Assembly (NCBI GenBank): GCA_023388195.1
Contig: JAEWGR010000159.1
Span: 1 to 24,728 of the forward strand
DNA length: 24,728 bases
Source of the DNA: Bacillota bacterium
Lineage (GTDB): Bacteria > Bacillota > Negativicutes > Sporomusales > Sporomusaceae
Direction of reading: 5' to 3'
Made by a program: the position numbers and the translations under genes. The notes under the pieces were generated by a model that made no database searches, was not told the DNA's origin, and saw only the letters and a list, made by a program, of their open reading frames with translations. Positions 14,836-22,353 of the stretch are shown here, one piece after another; position 1 is the first letter of the stretch; each line of letters begins with the position of its first letter.

Positions 14836-16485
14836 ATGGATACTGTGTCTTTGACCATACTCATTGGTACTATACTTATGCTGGTCCCCTATATATATTT
14901 TTATTTTTTATACCGGGAGCCTTTTATGGGGATTTGGCTGTTAAGCTGGTTTATCTTCGGTGGGCGAATAGTCCTTTTTGATTATGGGCCCTTCTCCTGG
15001 AAAGAATCGATTCTGCCGCTTACACTATTTCAATTAATGCTTATAATTAATGGGTTAACTTTTGCATGGGGTACATACATTTTTGTCAGGAAACCATTCA
15101 ATCGAAACTGGATGTATACTGGCGCTGCTATCTTTGCCTTTTGTATCGCAGGAAACCTATTAGGTGCGCCCTTACTTTATAAAATACTCCCGCCGCTGGC
15201 TTTTGCTTGTTTTATATGTTTGTGGATAGGCAACGTTTTTATTCACTTACAAACAAATGGGATTGGAAATTACATCGCAGGCTATGCGCTCATTGGCTGG
15301 GGGCTTCTCACCTTATATATGCCTTACTCTGTCAATATTTCCTGGCTCAGCCCCTTGTGCTACTTAGCAGGAATTATTCTTCGATTAATTATCGTCTTGG
15401 GAATTTTGATGGTATATTTAGAAAAAACCCGATCGGATTTAGCCCACAAAGAAACTCACTACCGCTTGTTGGCAGAAAATGCTGTTGATATGATTTACCG
15501 TTACCGGCTATCGCCTGTTGCCATATTTGAATATGTAAGTCCGGCCGCACTTACAGTAACTGGTTATGCCCCAGAAGAATATTATGCTGATGCCAACCTT
15601 CTTGCCAGCCTTATCTATTCGGAAGATCAACCATTATTTGAAAAAATGCTTGAAAAATCGAATCTATCGAGTGATTTGCCACTTACCCTCCGTCTGGTGC
15701 GCAAGGATCATAAACTAATTTGGATTGAGCAAAAATATACCCCTATTTACTGCCAAAATGGTACCATAATTGCTTTTGAAGGAATTTTAAGGGATGTCAC
15801 TGGGCGAAAAAATATGGAACAGGTTGTAGCCCGGGCTGAGCAAATGAACCTGGTGGGACAAATGGCCGCTAGCGTCGCGCATGAAATCCGTAACCCATTA
15901 ACTTCAGTGCGAGGCTATTTGCAAATGATGAAACTCAAAGGTGAGTCTCATATTAGTCAAGAGCGCTACGATCTTATGATTAGTGAGTTGGATAGAACTA
16001 ACACAGTAATTACTGAATACCTGTTACTTGCTAAAGATAAAATACCTGATTTTAACAAATGCTGTTTGAATAACATCATTAGCGCGGTAACTCCTTTATT
16101 ACAAGTAACCGCTGGAGCCACTAATGCCTGCATTAAACTTCGCCTAGAAGATATCCCCGAAGTAATGCTAGACAAGAATGAAATCCGTCAGTTAATATTT
16201 AATATTGTTAATAATGGTCTGCAAGCAATGCCACAAGGAGGAGAACTTATCATCCGCACCTTTGCAATCCAAGATACAGTAGTCTTGTCAATCAGCGATC
16301 AAGGTACCGGTATCCCACCCCCAATATTAGAGAATCTAGGAACTCCATTCCTGACTACTAAAAGTAGCGGCAACGGATTGGGCTTGCCAGTATGTTATCG
16401 AATTGCGCAAAGGCATAATGCACTCATACATGTTGAAACAGACAACGACGGCACAACCTTTTTCGTCAAATTTCCACTAGCCTAG
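14836..16485 (+). CDS. Membrane-bound PAS-domain sensor histidine kinase
   Basis: 549-residue kinase. Residues 1-195 are strongly hydrophobic with about seven predicted membrane helices. A PAS domain follows (about 205-325, containing YRLLAENAVDMIYRYRL and the PAC-like WIEQKYTPIYCQNGTIIAFEGILRDVTGRK). Next is HisKA with the phospho-accepting H349 in SVAHEIRNPLTSVRG, then HATPase_c with the N box NIVNNGLQAM (N456/N460), G1 DQGTGI (488-493) and G2 GNGLGL (512-517). All catalytic motifs are intact. The GNGLGLPVCYRIAQRHNA ending resembles sporulation-type orphan kinases (KinA/KinB-like). No response regulator is adjacent, so it is an orphan; it could feed a Spo0A phosphorelay, by family analogy only. 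ATG 14836 follows GGAGG (14821-14825) at 10 bases. It is the first gene inside the repeat-bounded segment. Confidence 0.93.
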   Translation: MDTVSLTILIGTILMLVPYIYFYFLYREPFMGIWLLSWFIFGGRIVLFDYGPFSWKESILPLTLFQLMLIINGLTFAWGTYIFVRKPFNRNWMYTGAAIFAFCIAGNLLGAPLLYKILPPLAFACFICLWIGNVFIHLQTNGIGNYIAGYALIGWGLLTLYMPYSVNISWLSPLCYLAGIILRLIIVLGILMVYLEKTRSDLAHKETHYRLLAENAVDMIYRYRLSPVAIFEYVSPAALTVTGYAPEEYYADANLLASLIYSEDQPLFEKMLEKSNLSSDLPLTLRLVRKDHKLIWIEQKYTPIYCQNGTIIAFEGILRDVTGRKNMEQVVARAEQMNLVGQMAASVAHEIRNPLTSVRGYLQMMKLKGESHISQERYDLMISELDRTNTVITEYLLLAKDKIPDFNKCCLNNIISAVTPLLQVTAGATNACIKLRLEDIPEVMLDKNEIRQLIFNIVNNGLQAMPQGGELIIRTFAIQDTVVLSISDQGTGIPPPILENLGTPFLTTKSSGNGLGLPVCYRIAQRHNALIHVETDNDGTTFFVKFPLA

Positions 16486-16505
16486 TCTGTAGTGTAACAA
16501 ATCAA

Positions 16506-16545
16506 AACCTTTTCTCAAAGCAAAACTTTGGGAAAAGGTTTTTTT
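16506..16545 (+). terminator. Terminator of the histidine kinase gene
   Basis: 15-base stem (16506-16520 with 16526-16540, one wobble) around a CAAAA loop, followed by TTTTT. It separates the kinase from the next gene; the 105 bases after it show no convincing promoter. Confidence 0.85.
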
Positions 16546-16651
16546 AATATATACACATACAAACCTCAGAAGCTCGTTCAGGGTAGTGATTATAAGCAAT
16601 TGTGACTGGAACTAGTATTATGCATCATGCAGGGAAAAGAGGGGAATTTTG

Positions 16652-17812
16652 ATGAGTATTCATGATCAGGGAGAAGCAGGTTACTCTATCTCCGTTGGCA
16701 TCGCCACGACATTAAGCGAAAAAGAAGCAATCTACCGTCTGCGTTATCAAATCTACGTCGAGGAAATGTCTATGAACTTAACATCTGTTGACCATAATAA
16801 CACATTCTTATATGATGAGTTGGATAACTGGAGCATTTTACTATACGCCAAAGCCGGCCTGCAACTCATTGGCACAATTCGTATAAACATTGGTCAATTA
16901 TCTGAATTTCCATCAGATTTAGCACAATTTCTATCCTTAAACATTTTTCAAAAGTTTTATGAAGAAACTGATAGTCCTGGCCAGTTTGCTTATTGCAGCA
17001 AGTTAATGGTCTCTCCTTATTATCGTAATACAGCGGCACTATATTTATTAACCGCAAGAGCTTATGAAATTGGTTGCAGCAAAGTCCAGTTTTGCTTTGG
17101 CGTATGCAACATTCATCTGCTCCGCCTATATGAGCAAATTGGCTGGCGGCGGCTGGGCCAAACTTTTACAGCGCCTGGTTACGACGGCATCCTAATCCCC
17201 TTGTTTTTACTAATGGATGATATTGCACATCTGCGGGCAGTACGATCCCCTCTATATCGGTTAGCCTGCAAACGAATTCGGTTAAACGCCCGAACTGGGG
17301 AATGGGTTAAAAGCAAAATCCCAGAATTATCAATAAATATCCATAGCCAGTTAATTTCAGAGGACCAATTATGGCGTTTGTTACAAAAGAAGTTTCAACA
17401 TGATCCAACACAAATAGTTGACATATTGAAGGGATTATCTGTAGAATCAGCCCGAAAATTTGTACATTGCTGCGGAATAATTATCAAATTTAAACCAGGC
17501 GATTATATCACGCTTCGTGGGACTACAAGCCACACCCTCAATATTTTAATCATCGGCAAACTTTTTCCCTTTTCTAATAAGGTTGATTCAGATAATGTTT
17601 TGCCTGGACAATCTTTTGGTATTTCAGGTCTGGTGGGCAACCCCAAAGATTTAGCAGACATTTCTGCAGTGACTGACACTGAAATATTAAGTATCTCGCG
17701 ATTGAGCTTTGAAAAGTTCCGAAAAATTCATGAGGCAGCTGCCAATAAAATCTTACACAACATAGAGATCACTCTTAATAAAAATACGAAGTCCCTAATT
17801 GCCAAAACATAG
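16652..17812 (+). CDS. FeeM/autoinducer-synthase-like GNAT acyltransferase fused to a cNMP-binding-like domain
   Basis: 386-residue two-domain protein. Residues about 12-190 look like the GNAT-related acyltransferase fold of N-acyl amino acid and acyl-homoserine lactone synthases: EAIYRLRYQIYVEEM, a LIGTIRINI strand, AYCSKLMVSPYYRNTAALYLLTARAYEIG, and GVCNIHLLRLYEQIGWRRLG. Residues about 255-375 resemble a Crp-type cyclic-nucleotide-binding beta-barrel (IIIKFKPGDYITLRGTTSHTLNILIIG...VLPGQSFGISGLVGNP...ISAVTDTEILSISR). The phosphate-binding Glu and Arg of true cNMP sites are not seen (GISGL and KDLADI replace FGE and PR-A), so a different ligand or a structural role is likely. There is no HTH or membrane segment. 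ATG 16652 follows AGAGGGG (16638-16644); an adjacent in-frame TTG at 16649 is less likely. It sits beside the histidine kinase within the repeat-bounded segment. The specific product is unknown. Confidence 0.75.
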   Translation: MSIHDQGEAGYSISVGIATTLSEKEAIYRLRYQIYVEEMSMNLTSVDHNNTFLYDELDNWSILLYAKAGLQLIGTIRINIGQLSEFPSDLAQFLSLNIFQKFYEETDSPGQFAYCSKLMVSPYYRNTAALYLLTARAYEIGCSKVQFCFGVCNIHLLRLYEQIGWRRLGQTFTAPGYDGILIPLFLLMDDIAHLRAVRSPLYRLACKRIRLNARTGEWVKSKIPELSINIHSQLISEDQLWRLLQKKFQHDPTQIVDILKGLSVESARKFVHCCGIIIKFKPGDYITLRGTTSHTLNILIIGKLFPFSNKVDSDNVLPGQSFGISGLVGNPKDLADISAVTDTEILSISRLSFEKFRKIHEAAANKILHNIEITLNKNTKSLIAKT

Positions 17813-17892
17813 CGGAAAGCCAAGTTATTTACACCTGAATCAATTTTCCGAAAGGAATAAGCTAAAAAAAGCTTACATGCAAAATAAACACG

Positions 17893-17928
17893 AAAAAACA
17901 GCTCCTCACCCTTAGGTAGGAGCTGTTT
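17893..17928 (-). terminator. Terminator downstream of dapL
   Basis: On the minus strand an 11-base stem AAACAGCTCCT/AGGAGCTGTTT (17918-17928 with 17896-17906) is followed by TTTTTTCG. It lies 27 bases past the dapL stop, inside the repeat-bounded segment, so it would be part of the inserted DNA rather than the original dapL end. Confidence 0.88.
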
Positions 17929-17953
17929 CTAACTCATAACAAACAAATAGCTG

Positions 17954-18065
17954 TTTATAAACTTAATTTGATTTTAATTCGCTCAATTGCTTCCTTGGTA
18001 CTCTCCTGGCTGCCGAAAGCGGTAAGCCGGAAATACCCCTCACCGGCCGGGCCGAAGCCGGCGCC
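17954..18065 (-). repeat. Direct repeat copy B: intact 3' end of dapL
   Basis: The 112-bp partner of 14613-14724. It starts one base past the dapL stop codon and covers the stop and last 36 codons. A loose AAACAAATA-N4/5-TTTATAAA pattern also occurs at this edge (17941-17961) and just after copy A (14738-14759). Confidence 0.93.
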
Positions 18066-19187
18066 GGGAGTGCCGACGATGTGGGCATCTGTCAGGAGCT
18101 TGTCAAAGAAGGACCATGAGTCGTAGCCCTGTGGTGTCTTAAGCCAGATATAGGGTGCATTGATCCCGCCGAAAACATCCAAGCCAATGCTTGTTAAACC
18201 TTCGCGAATGGTTTTAGCATTAGCCATGTAATAGTTGATCAGGCCTTTGATCTGCTGTTGACCTTCCGGCGTATAAACGGCCTCGGCCCCTTTTTGAATA
18301 ATGTAGGGAACACCATTAAATTTTGTGGTTTGACGGCGGTTCCACAGGCTGTTTAGGGGGTATTGGCTGCCATCGGCAGTAAAAGCCATAACGCTTTTCG
18401 GTACCACGGTAAAGGCGCAGCGAGTACCGGTAAAGCCGGCATTTTTAGAGAAGGTTCTAAACTCAATTGCCACATCTTTGGCACCCTCGATCTCGTAAAT
18501 ACTATGAGGTACGCCAGGTTCCTGGATATAAGCTTCGTATGCCGCATCATAAAGAATAATGGAACCATTTGCTTTCGCATAATCGACCCATTTTTTCAAT
18601 TCAGCCTTGGACAAGGTGGTGCCTGTCGGGTTATTAGGGTAACAAAGGTAAATAATATCCACTTTTTCTTCCGGCAGGGCGGGGATGAAATTGTTACCGG
18701 CATTGCAGGTCAGATAGGTTACGCCGGCAAATTTACCGCTGCTGAGCTGACCGGTGCGGCCGGCCATAACGTTTGTGTCAAGATAAACCGGATATACCGG
18801 GTCAGTAATAGCAACCTTGTTATTAACACCGAAAATCTCCTGGATATTACCGACATCACTCTTGGAACCGTCGCTCACGAAAACTTCGTCGACAGCAAGG
18901 GTTACGCCCAGAGGCTCATAATCGGTTTTAATAATTTTTTCAATTAAGAAGGCATAGCCTTGTTCCGGGCCATAGCCGCGGAAAGTACTGGCATCAGCCA
19001 TTTCATCGACTGCAGCATGCAGACCTTTAATTACAGCCTCAGGCAAGGGTTTTGTCACATCACCAATACCAAGTCTGATGATATTTGCCTTAGGATTATC
19101 GTCTTTAAATTTGGCGACACGCTTTGCTATTTCAGCAAACAAGTAACTTCCAGGCAATTTTAGATAATTTTCATTGATTACGGCCAT
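17955..19187 (-). CDS. dapL: LL-diaminopimelate aminotransferase (DapL)
   Basis: 410-residue PLP-dependent fold type I aminotransferase. It converts tetrahydrodipicolinate directly to LL-2,6-diaminopimelate with glutamate as donor, a one-step bypass in lysine and peptidoglycan synthesis. Characteristic residues are GIGDVTKPLP near the N terminus, GYGPEQGY (71-78), SDGSKSDVGNIQ (105-116), CYPNNPTGT (182-190), YDAAYEAY (213-220), and the PLP lysine K248 in TFSKNAGFTGTR. Length and motifs match the DapL family, and the gene is complete. ATG 19187 follows a GAGGGGAG ribosome binding site. It stands alone: the ECF operon upstream ends at its own terminator, and the neighbours downstream are on the other strand. 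Its last 112 bases are duplicated at 14613-14724. DapL is common in Negativicutes, Clostridia and some other anaerobes. Confidence 0.96.
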   Translation of the reverse strand: MAVINENYLKLPGSYLFAEIAKRVAKFKDDNPKANIIRLGIGDVTKPLPEAVIKGLHAAVDEMADASTFRGYGPEQGYAFLIEKIIKTDYEPLGVTLAVDEVFVSDGSKSDVGNIQEIFGVNNKVAITDPVYPVYLDTNVMAGRTGQLSSGKFAGVTYLTCNAGNNFIPALPEEKVDIIYLCYPNNPTGTTLSKAELKKWVDYAKANGSIILYDAAYEAYIQEPGVPHSIYEIEGAKDVAIEFRTFSKNAGFTGTRCAFTVVPKSVMAFTADGSQYPLNSLWNRRQTTKFNGVPYIIQKGAEAVYTPEGQQQIKGLINYYMANAKTIREGLTSIGLDVFGGINAPYIWLKTPQGYDSWSFFDKLLTDAHIVGTPGAGFGPAGEGYFRLTAFGSQESTKEAIERIKIKLSL

Positions 19188-19323
19188 GCTTTGAAACTCC
19201 CCTCTTGTTTAAATCATCTGGCAGATTTTAAATTATTCCCCAAAATACCAGGGCCAATGCAGTTAGCAACTGATATTTGGTATTATATTCTGCTATATAT
19301 ATTTTTTTCCTTCATGGATACGC

Positions 19324-19367
19324 AAAAAAAATGCTGCTGCCACCGCTTCTACAGCCTGGTGGCAGCA
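19324..19367 (-). terminator. Terminator of the ECF transporter operon
   Basis: On the minus strand a perfect 10-base stem TGCTGCCACC/GGTGGCAGCA (19358-19367 with 19335-19344), then GCA and eight T residues (19324-19331). It lies just after the ecfT stop at 19377. The remaining 130 bases up to dapL hold its presumed promoter, which is not clearly recognisable. Confidence 0.9.
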
Positions 19368-19376
19368 ACCGACCTA

Positions 19377-20048
19377 TTACCGGAAAAAGGCCAGCCCGGC
19401 TGTAAGCGCCAGCATCAGAAACAGGACAGCAAAATCAGCAGGTCCAAGCGCCACATCGGCCGTAAACTGCCGCCGGCCCCGGCTGCCAAAACCCCTAAGC
19501 TCCAAACTCATCGCCATTGTTTCGGAACGCGACACAGCCCGCAGGACAAGGGGTTCAACGATAGCAACATAGTCCCGCAGCCGCTTAAGGGGATTACCCC
19601 GAAAAACATAGCCACGGCAAGCCTGAGCCTCGCGGACAGCCTGACTTTCTTCCAGAAAATCAGGTACAAAACGCAGGGCCGAGGTAAACATAAACGCATA
19701 TTCGTAAGGAATCCGGCACTGGCTGACCAAAGCAGCTGTCAGGTCCTGCAGGCGGGTAGTTGCCAGCAGAAATATAAAAATCAGCGACATCGCCAGCATT
19801 TTAAGACCTGTCATCAGGGCAAACTCAACCGTGCTGCCAAATACATACTGGAGTCCGGCCAGCATGACGGCAAACACAGCTAAACCGAGGACACCTTTAA
19901 AGTGCTTGCCAGACAGACGATAAAGCAAAAACAGCAGGAGTTGCCCGCCAACCAGGGCAGCCTGGCCGGCCAGGGTCGGCACCAGCAGTGCCCATACCGA
20001 CACTGCCGCTGTTAGAATAAGTTTGGTAAGCGGTGCAAGTTTAGGCAT
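19377..20048 (-). CDS. ecfT: ECF transporter transmembrane component EcfT
   Basis: 223-residue membrane scaffold of an energy-coupling factor importer, joining the two ATPases to the substrate-binding S component. Several hydrophobic helices fill the N-terminal half. The cytosolic coupling region with the Ala-Arg-Gly-type motifs follows, seen here as AQACRGYVF and AMSLELRGFGSRG (coupling helices), with one or two helices at the C terminus. The sequence ITKLIL/LVPTLAG...LLLFLLYRLSG fits the CbiQ/EcfT family, as does the length, although it is on the short side. The start ATG 20048 overlaps the last bases of the upstream ATPase gene (stop at 20041-20043), with GGAGAG about 8 bases before, so translation is coupled. 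It is the last gene of the four-gene S-A-A-T operon and ends at a strong terminator. Confidence 0.92.
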   Translation of the reverse strand: MPKLAPLTKLILTAAVSVWALLVPTLAGQAALVGGQLLLFLLYRLSGKHFKGVLGLAVFAVMLAGLQYVFGSTVEFALMTGLKMLAMSLIFIFLLATTRLQDLTAALVSQCRIPYEYAFMFTSALRFVPDFLEESQAVREAQACRGYVFRGNPLKRLRDYVAIVEPLVLRAVSRSETMAMSLELRGFGSRGRRQFTADVALGPADFAVLFLMLALTAGLAFFR

Positions 20049-20874
20049 ATTGCTCTCTCCTTCGTTTTATCGCCGCCCCCAGCAGTTCCACTAATTCATC
20101 TGCACTCTGGGCATTAATCCCGGTGAGCTGACGGCTCAAAGCCAAGGCCGCCGGCGGCATCAGCCCCCACGCGCCAATATCCTGACTGCCGTCAAACAGT
20201 TCCACCGGCGTACCATCAAATACTTTACAGCCTTGCTCCAGTACAACCGCCCGGACGGCATAACGGCTAATGAGTTCCATATCATGGGTAACGAGGATAA
20301 TGGTAATCCCCTGTTGATTAAGGTCTGTTAGCAGTTCCATCAGGCTTTGTGCCTCCCAGGGGTCCTGCCCGCTTGTCGGCTCATCCAAAATGAGCATTTG
20401 CGGGCGCATGGCGATGGCGGAGGCGATTGCCACTTTCTGTTTTTGGCCCCGGCTGAGTGTACGGGGGAAACTGTCAGCCAGTTCAGTCAGGCCGGTCACA
20501 GCAAGTGCCCACGCAGCCGACTCGGTGACAGCCTCCGGGGAAAACCCCAGCTGCTCAGGCCCATATGCGACTTCCTTAACTACACTATCCCGAAAAATCT
20601 GTCTGTCAGGGTTCTGAAATACATAGCCAATACTGCGGGCCATATCGGCAGTGGTCATAGCAGCCGTATTCTGTCCCCGCAAATGGATACTGCCGCTGCT
20701 GGGCTTCAGCAAGGCCATGGCCAGGCGGGTCAGCGTTGTTTTGCCGCTGCCGTTGCGTCCGGCCAAAGCTACGAATTCACCGGCCGTCACTGTAAAATCC
20801 ACCTTAGCCAGTGCCTTTTTGCCACTGCTATAATTAAATTCAATATTTTTCATGTTCAGAAGTAATTCAGGCAC
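20041..20874 (-). CDS. ecfA: ECF transporter ATP-binding protein (second ATPase)
   Basis: 277-residue ABC ATPase that powers the ECF importer as half of a heterodimer. Motifs in order: Walker A GRNGSGKTT (about residues 40-48), Q-loop YVFQNPDRQIF, signature TLSRGQKQKVAIA, Walker B MLILDEPTSGQDP, and switch histidine in VTHDME. The Q-loop FQNPDRQ is typical of EcfA proteins. The start is a GTG at 20874 overlapping the stop of the upstream ATPase by 8 bases, with GGGGTGG 6 bases before it; the in-frame ATG at 20853 has no ribosome binding site. The signature has Arg instead of the usual second Gly (LSRGQ), a common variation. It is translationally coupled on both sides to the other ATPase and to EcfT, indicating one complex. 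Confidence 0.93.
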   Translation of the reverse strand: MPELLLNMKNIEFNYSSGKKALAKVDFTVTAGEFVALAGRNGSGKTTLTRLAMALLKPSSGSIHLRGQNTAAMTTADMARSIGYVFQNPDRQIFRDSVVKEVAYGPEQLGFSPEAVTESAAWALAVTGLTELADSFPRTLSRGQKQKVAIASAIAMRPQMLILDEPTSGQDPWEAQSLMELLTDLNQQGITIILVTHDMELISRYAVRAVVLEQGCKVFDGTPVELFDGSQDIGAWGLMPPAALALSRQLTGINAQSADELVELLGAAIKRRREQYA

Positions 20875-21730
20875 TTCTGGCCACCCCTTTTATACAAGTG
20901 AGCCGATTAAGTTCCTCGGCTGCCTCGCTCTCTGTCTTCCAGGCACCAAGCCTGAGCCCGGTTTCCTGCTCAAGCGTCAGCTTTATAGCCCATAAAGACG
21001 GTACACCGAGCTTTAGCTCCGGCTGTTGCCACATGTATGCCAGCGTCTGGCTTACATCACCGGTGAATTTAAGACTGCCGCCCTGCAGCACGGCAACCTG
21101 GCTGGCATAAGGCAAAACCCGGGCCAGCTGATGCTCAACCACAATTACCGTTGTGCCCTGGCAATTCAGGTCATGCAACAGTTCGTAAATCCCGGCTGCA
21201 CCTTCAGGATCAAGGGCTGACGCCGGTTCATCAAGCACTAGGATATCTGGTGCCATCACCAGAACCGAAGCAATAGCCAGCCGTTGCTTCTGCCCGCCGG
21301 ACAACCCGGCTACCTGACATTCTTCCAGCCCGGCAAGCCCTACTTTAGCCAGCGCTGCGCCTACCTGCTGCTTGATTTCACTGCGGCTAAAGCCGGAGGT
21401 CTCCAGACCAAAAGCCACTTCTTCGGCCACAGTCATCGCTACCAGCTGGCTTTCATAGTCTGCCAGCACCGTACCAACCTGTTCAGATAGTTCTCCCATA
21501 CTTCGCTGCGACGAATTAATACCGCCAACCTGCACGGTTCCAGCCTGCCGCCCGCCAAAGTAATGCGGTACGACCCCGGCAACAGCCAAAGCCAGCGTCG
21601 TCTTACCAGCGCCACTGGGACCTGTAATTACAGTAAAAGAGCCCTTAGCAACCGTTAATGATACCTGTTCCAGAACCACATCACCGGTAGGATAAGCGTA
21701 AGAAAATTTTTCAAACTCCACAGCATTCAT
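20867..21730 (-). CDS. ecfA: ECF transporter ATP-binding protein (first ATPase)
   Basis: 287-residue ABC ATPase, the partner of the next gene. Motifs in order: Walker A GPSGAGKTT, Q-loop TVLADYESQLV, signature GLSGGQKQRLAIA, Walker B ILVLDEPASALDP, and switch histidine VVEHQLARV. The Q-loop region (DYESQLV) differs from the FQNPDRQ of the second ATPase, as is usual between the two distinct ATPases of ECF modules. ATG 21730 is preceded by AAGGAGGCG, which overlaps the stop codon of the S component (21734-21736), so the genes are tightly coupled. The protein extends about 60 residues after the core ABC domain with a leucine-rich tail ending ARSA, likely the region that contacts the partner ATPase. 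Confidence 0.93.
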   Translation of the reverse strand: MNAVEFEKFSYAYPTGDVVLEQVSLTVAKGSFTVITGPSGAGKTTLALAVAGVVPHYFGGRQAGTVQVGGINSSQRSMGELSEQVGTVLADYESQLVAMTVAEEVAFGLETSGFSRSEIKQQVGAALAKVGLAGLEECQVAGLSGGQKQRLAIASVLVMAPDILVLDEPASALDPEGAAGIYELLHDLNCQGTTVIVVEHQLARVLPYASQVAVLQGGSLKFTGDVSQTLAYMWQQPELKLGVPSLWAIKLTLEQETGLRLGAWKTESEAAEELNRLTCIKGVARSA

Positions 21731-21733
21731 TGA

Positions 21734-22297
21734 TTACGCCTCCTTGCCGCCAAACATCTTCTTTGCGGGAAAATATAAGAGCTGGGTAATTACCATATTT
21801 ATTGCGGCCACAGTCAAAACAACAGGCAGCATGCCATATAGATAAACCGCCATTGGCAAGGACAGTACAACTTTGAGAATGGTAATAAAGGTAAAACCGC
21901 TGGCCAGCGTACTAATACCGGCAGTAATAGCCGGACGCAGATTGATTTTGCCGATTGTCAGACTCAGTGAGGTATGAACAATAAGTGCACAGACAACGGC
22001 ACCAACCGGCTCACTAATGAAATTAGCATATGGCAACGCCGCCTTGGAGATAGGAATAGAGATGGCGCCTGTTACCAAACCAATGCCAGCCGCCTGCTTA
22101 ACGCCGACCCGGGTAAGATTAATGGCAATGCAATACATCGCAATCAGCCAGTTGGGTGTAATACCGGCGATTGCCGGGGTCACGATTTTTAATATAACGC
22201 CAATAGCCAGCAGCAGAGCAGTGATTGCTACCCAGCGGAAACGGCCCTCCTGTCCGGTTTTGACTGTAATTAATTCTTGTTGTTGTTTGCTTTCCAC
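21734..22297 (-). CDS. ECF transporter substrate-binding (S) component, substrate unknown
   Basis: 187-residue membrane protein with about six hydrophobic helices, the size and layout of an S component that captures the substrate and docks on the ECF module. It begins with a ~20-residue polar leader; the first helix is WVAITALLLAIGVILKIVTP. Features such as ITPNWLIAMYCIAI, GIGLVTGAISIPISKAALPYANFISEPVGAVV and the C-terminal VVLTVAAINMVITQLLYFPAKK recall tryptophan- or vitamin-type S proteins (TrpP-like), but the substrate cannot be assigned. It is the first gene of the operon behind a T-box leader, so an amino-acid-related substrate is likely. The start is GTG 22297 after AAGGAGGAG (22304-22312). 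An out-of-frame ATG two bases upstream (22299) opens a 9-codon frame ending at 22270, which could be translated instead at some frequency. Confidence 0.88.
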   Translation of the reverse strand: MESKQQQELITVKTGQEGRFRWVAITALLLAIGVILKIVTPAIAGITPNWLIAMYCIAINLTRVGVKQAAGIGLVTGAISIPISKAALPYANFISEPVGAVVCALIVHTSLSLTIGKINLRPAITAGISTLASGFTFITILKVVLSLPMAVYLYGMLPVVLTVAAINMVITQLLYFPAKKMFGGKEA

Positions 22298-22353
22298 ATT
22301 AATCTCCTCCTTATTTATCGTATGTTAGCTGTAATCGTAAAAAGTTTAGGGCT

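Larger units (their letters stand above)
14613..18065. other. Segment flanked by dapL 3'-end direct repeats (putative integrated mini-island)
   Basis: Two 112-bp direct repeats bound about 3.2 kb of DNA holding two plus-strand genes (14836-16485 and 16652-17812), each with its own terminator or spacer, and a replacement terminator for dapL (17893-17928). One repeat is the intact 3' end of dapL; the other is a fragment. By eye the interior is more AT-rich than flanking genes. This layout is what integration at a gene's 3' end, or single-crossover insertion of a circle carrying the dapL tail, would leave. No integrase, transposase or tRNA is present inside. Confidence 0.75.

Noticed and set aside
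19191..19883. 230-codon plus-strand open frame
   Set aside because: It lies antisense to ecfT, is rich in His, Lys and Gln without any domain-like pattern, and has no ribosome binding site; ecfT fits the operon and family.
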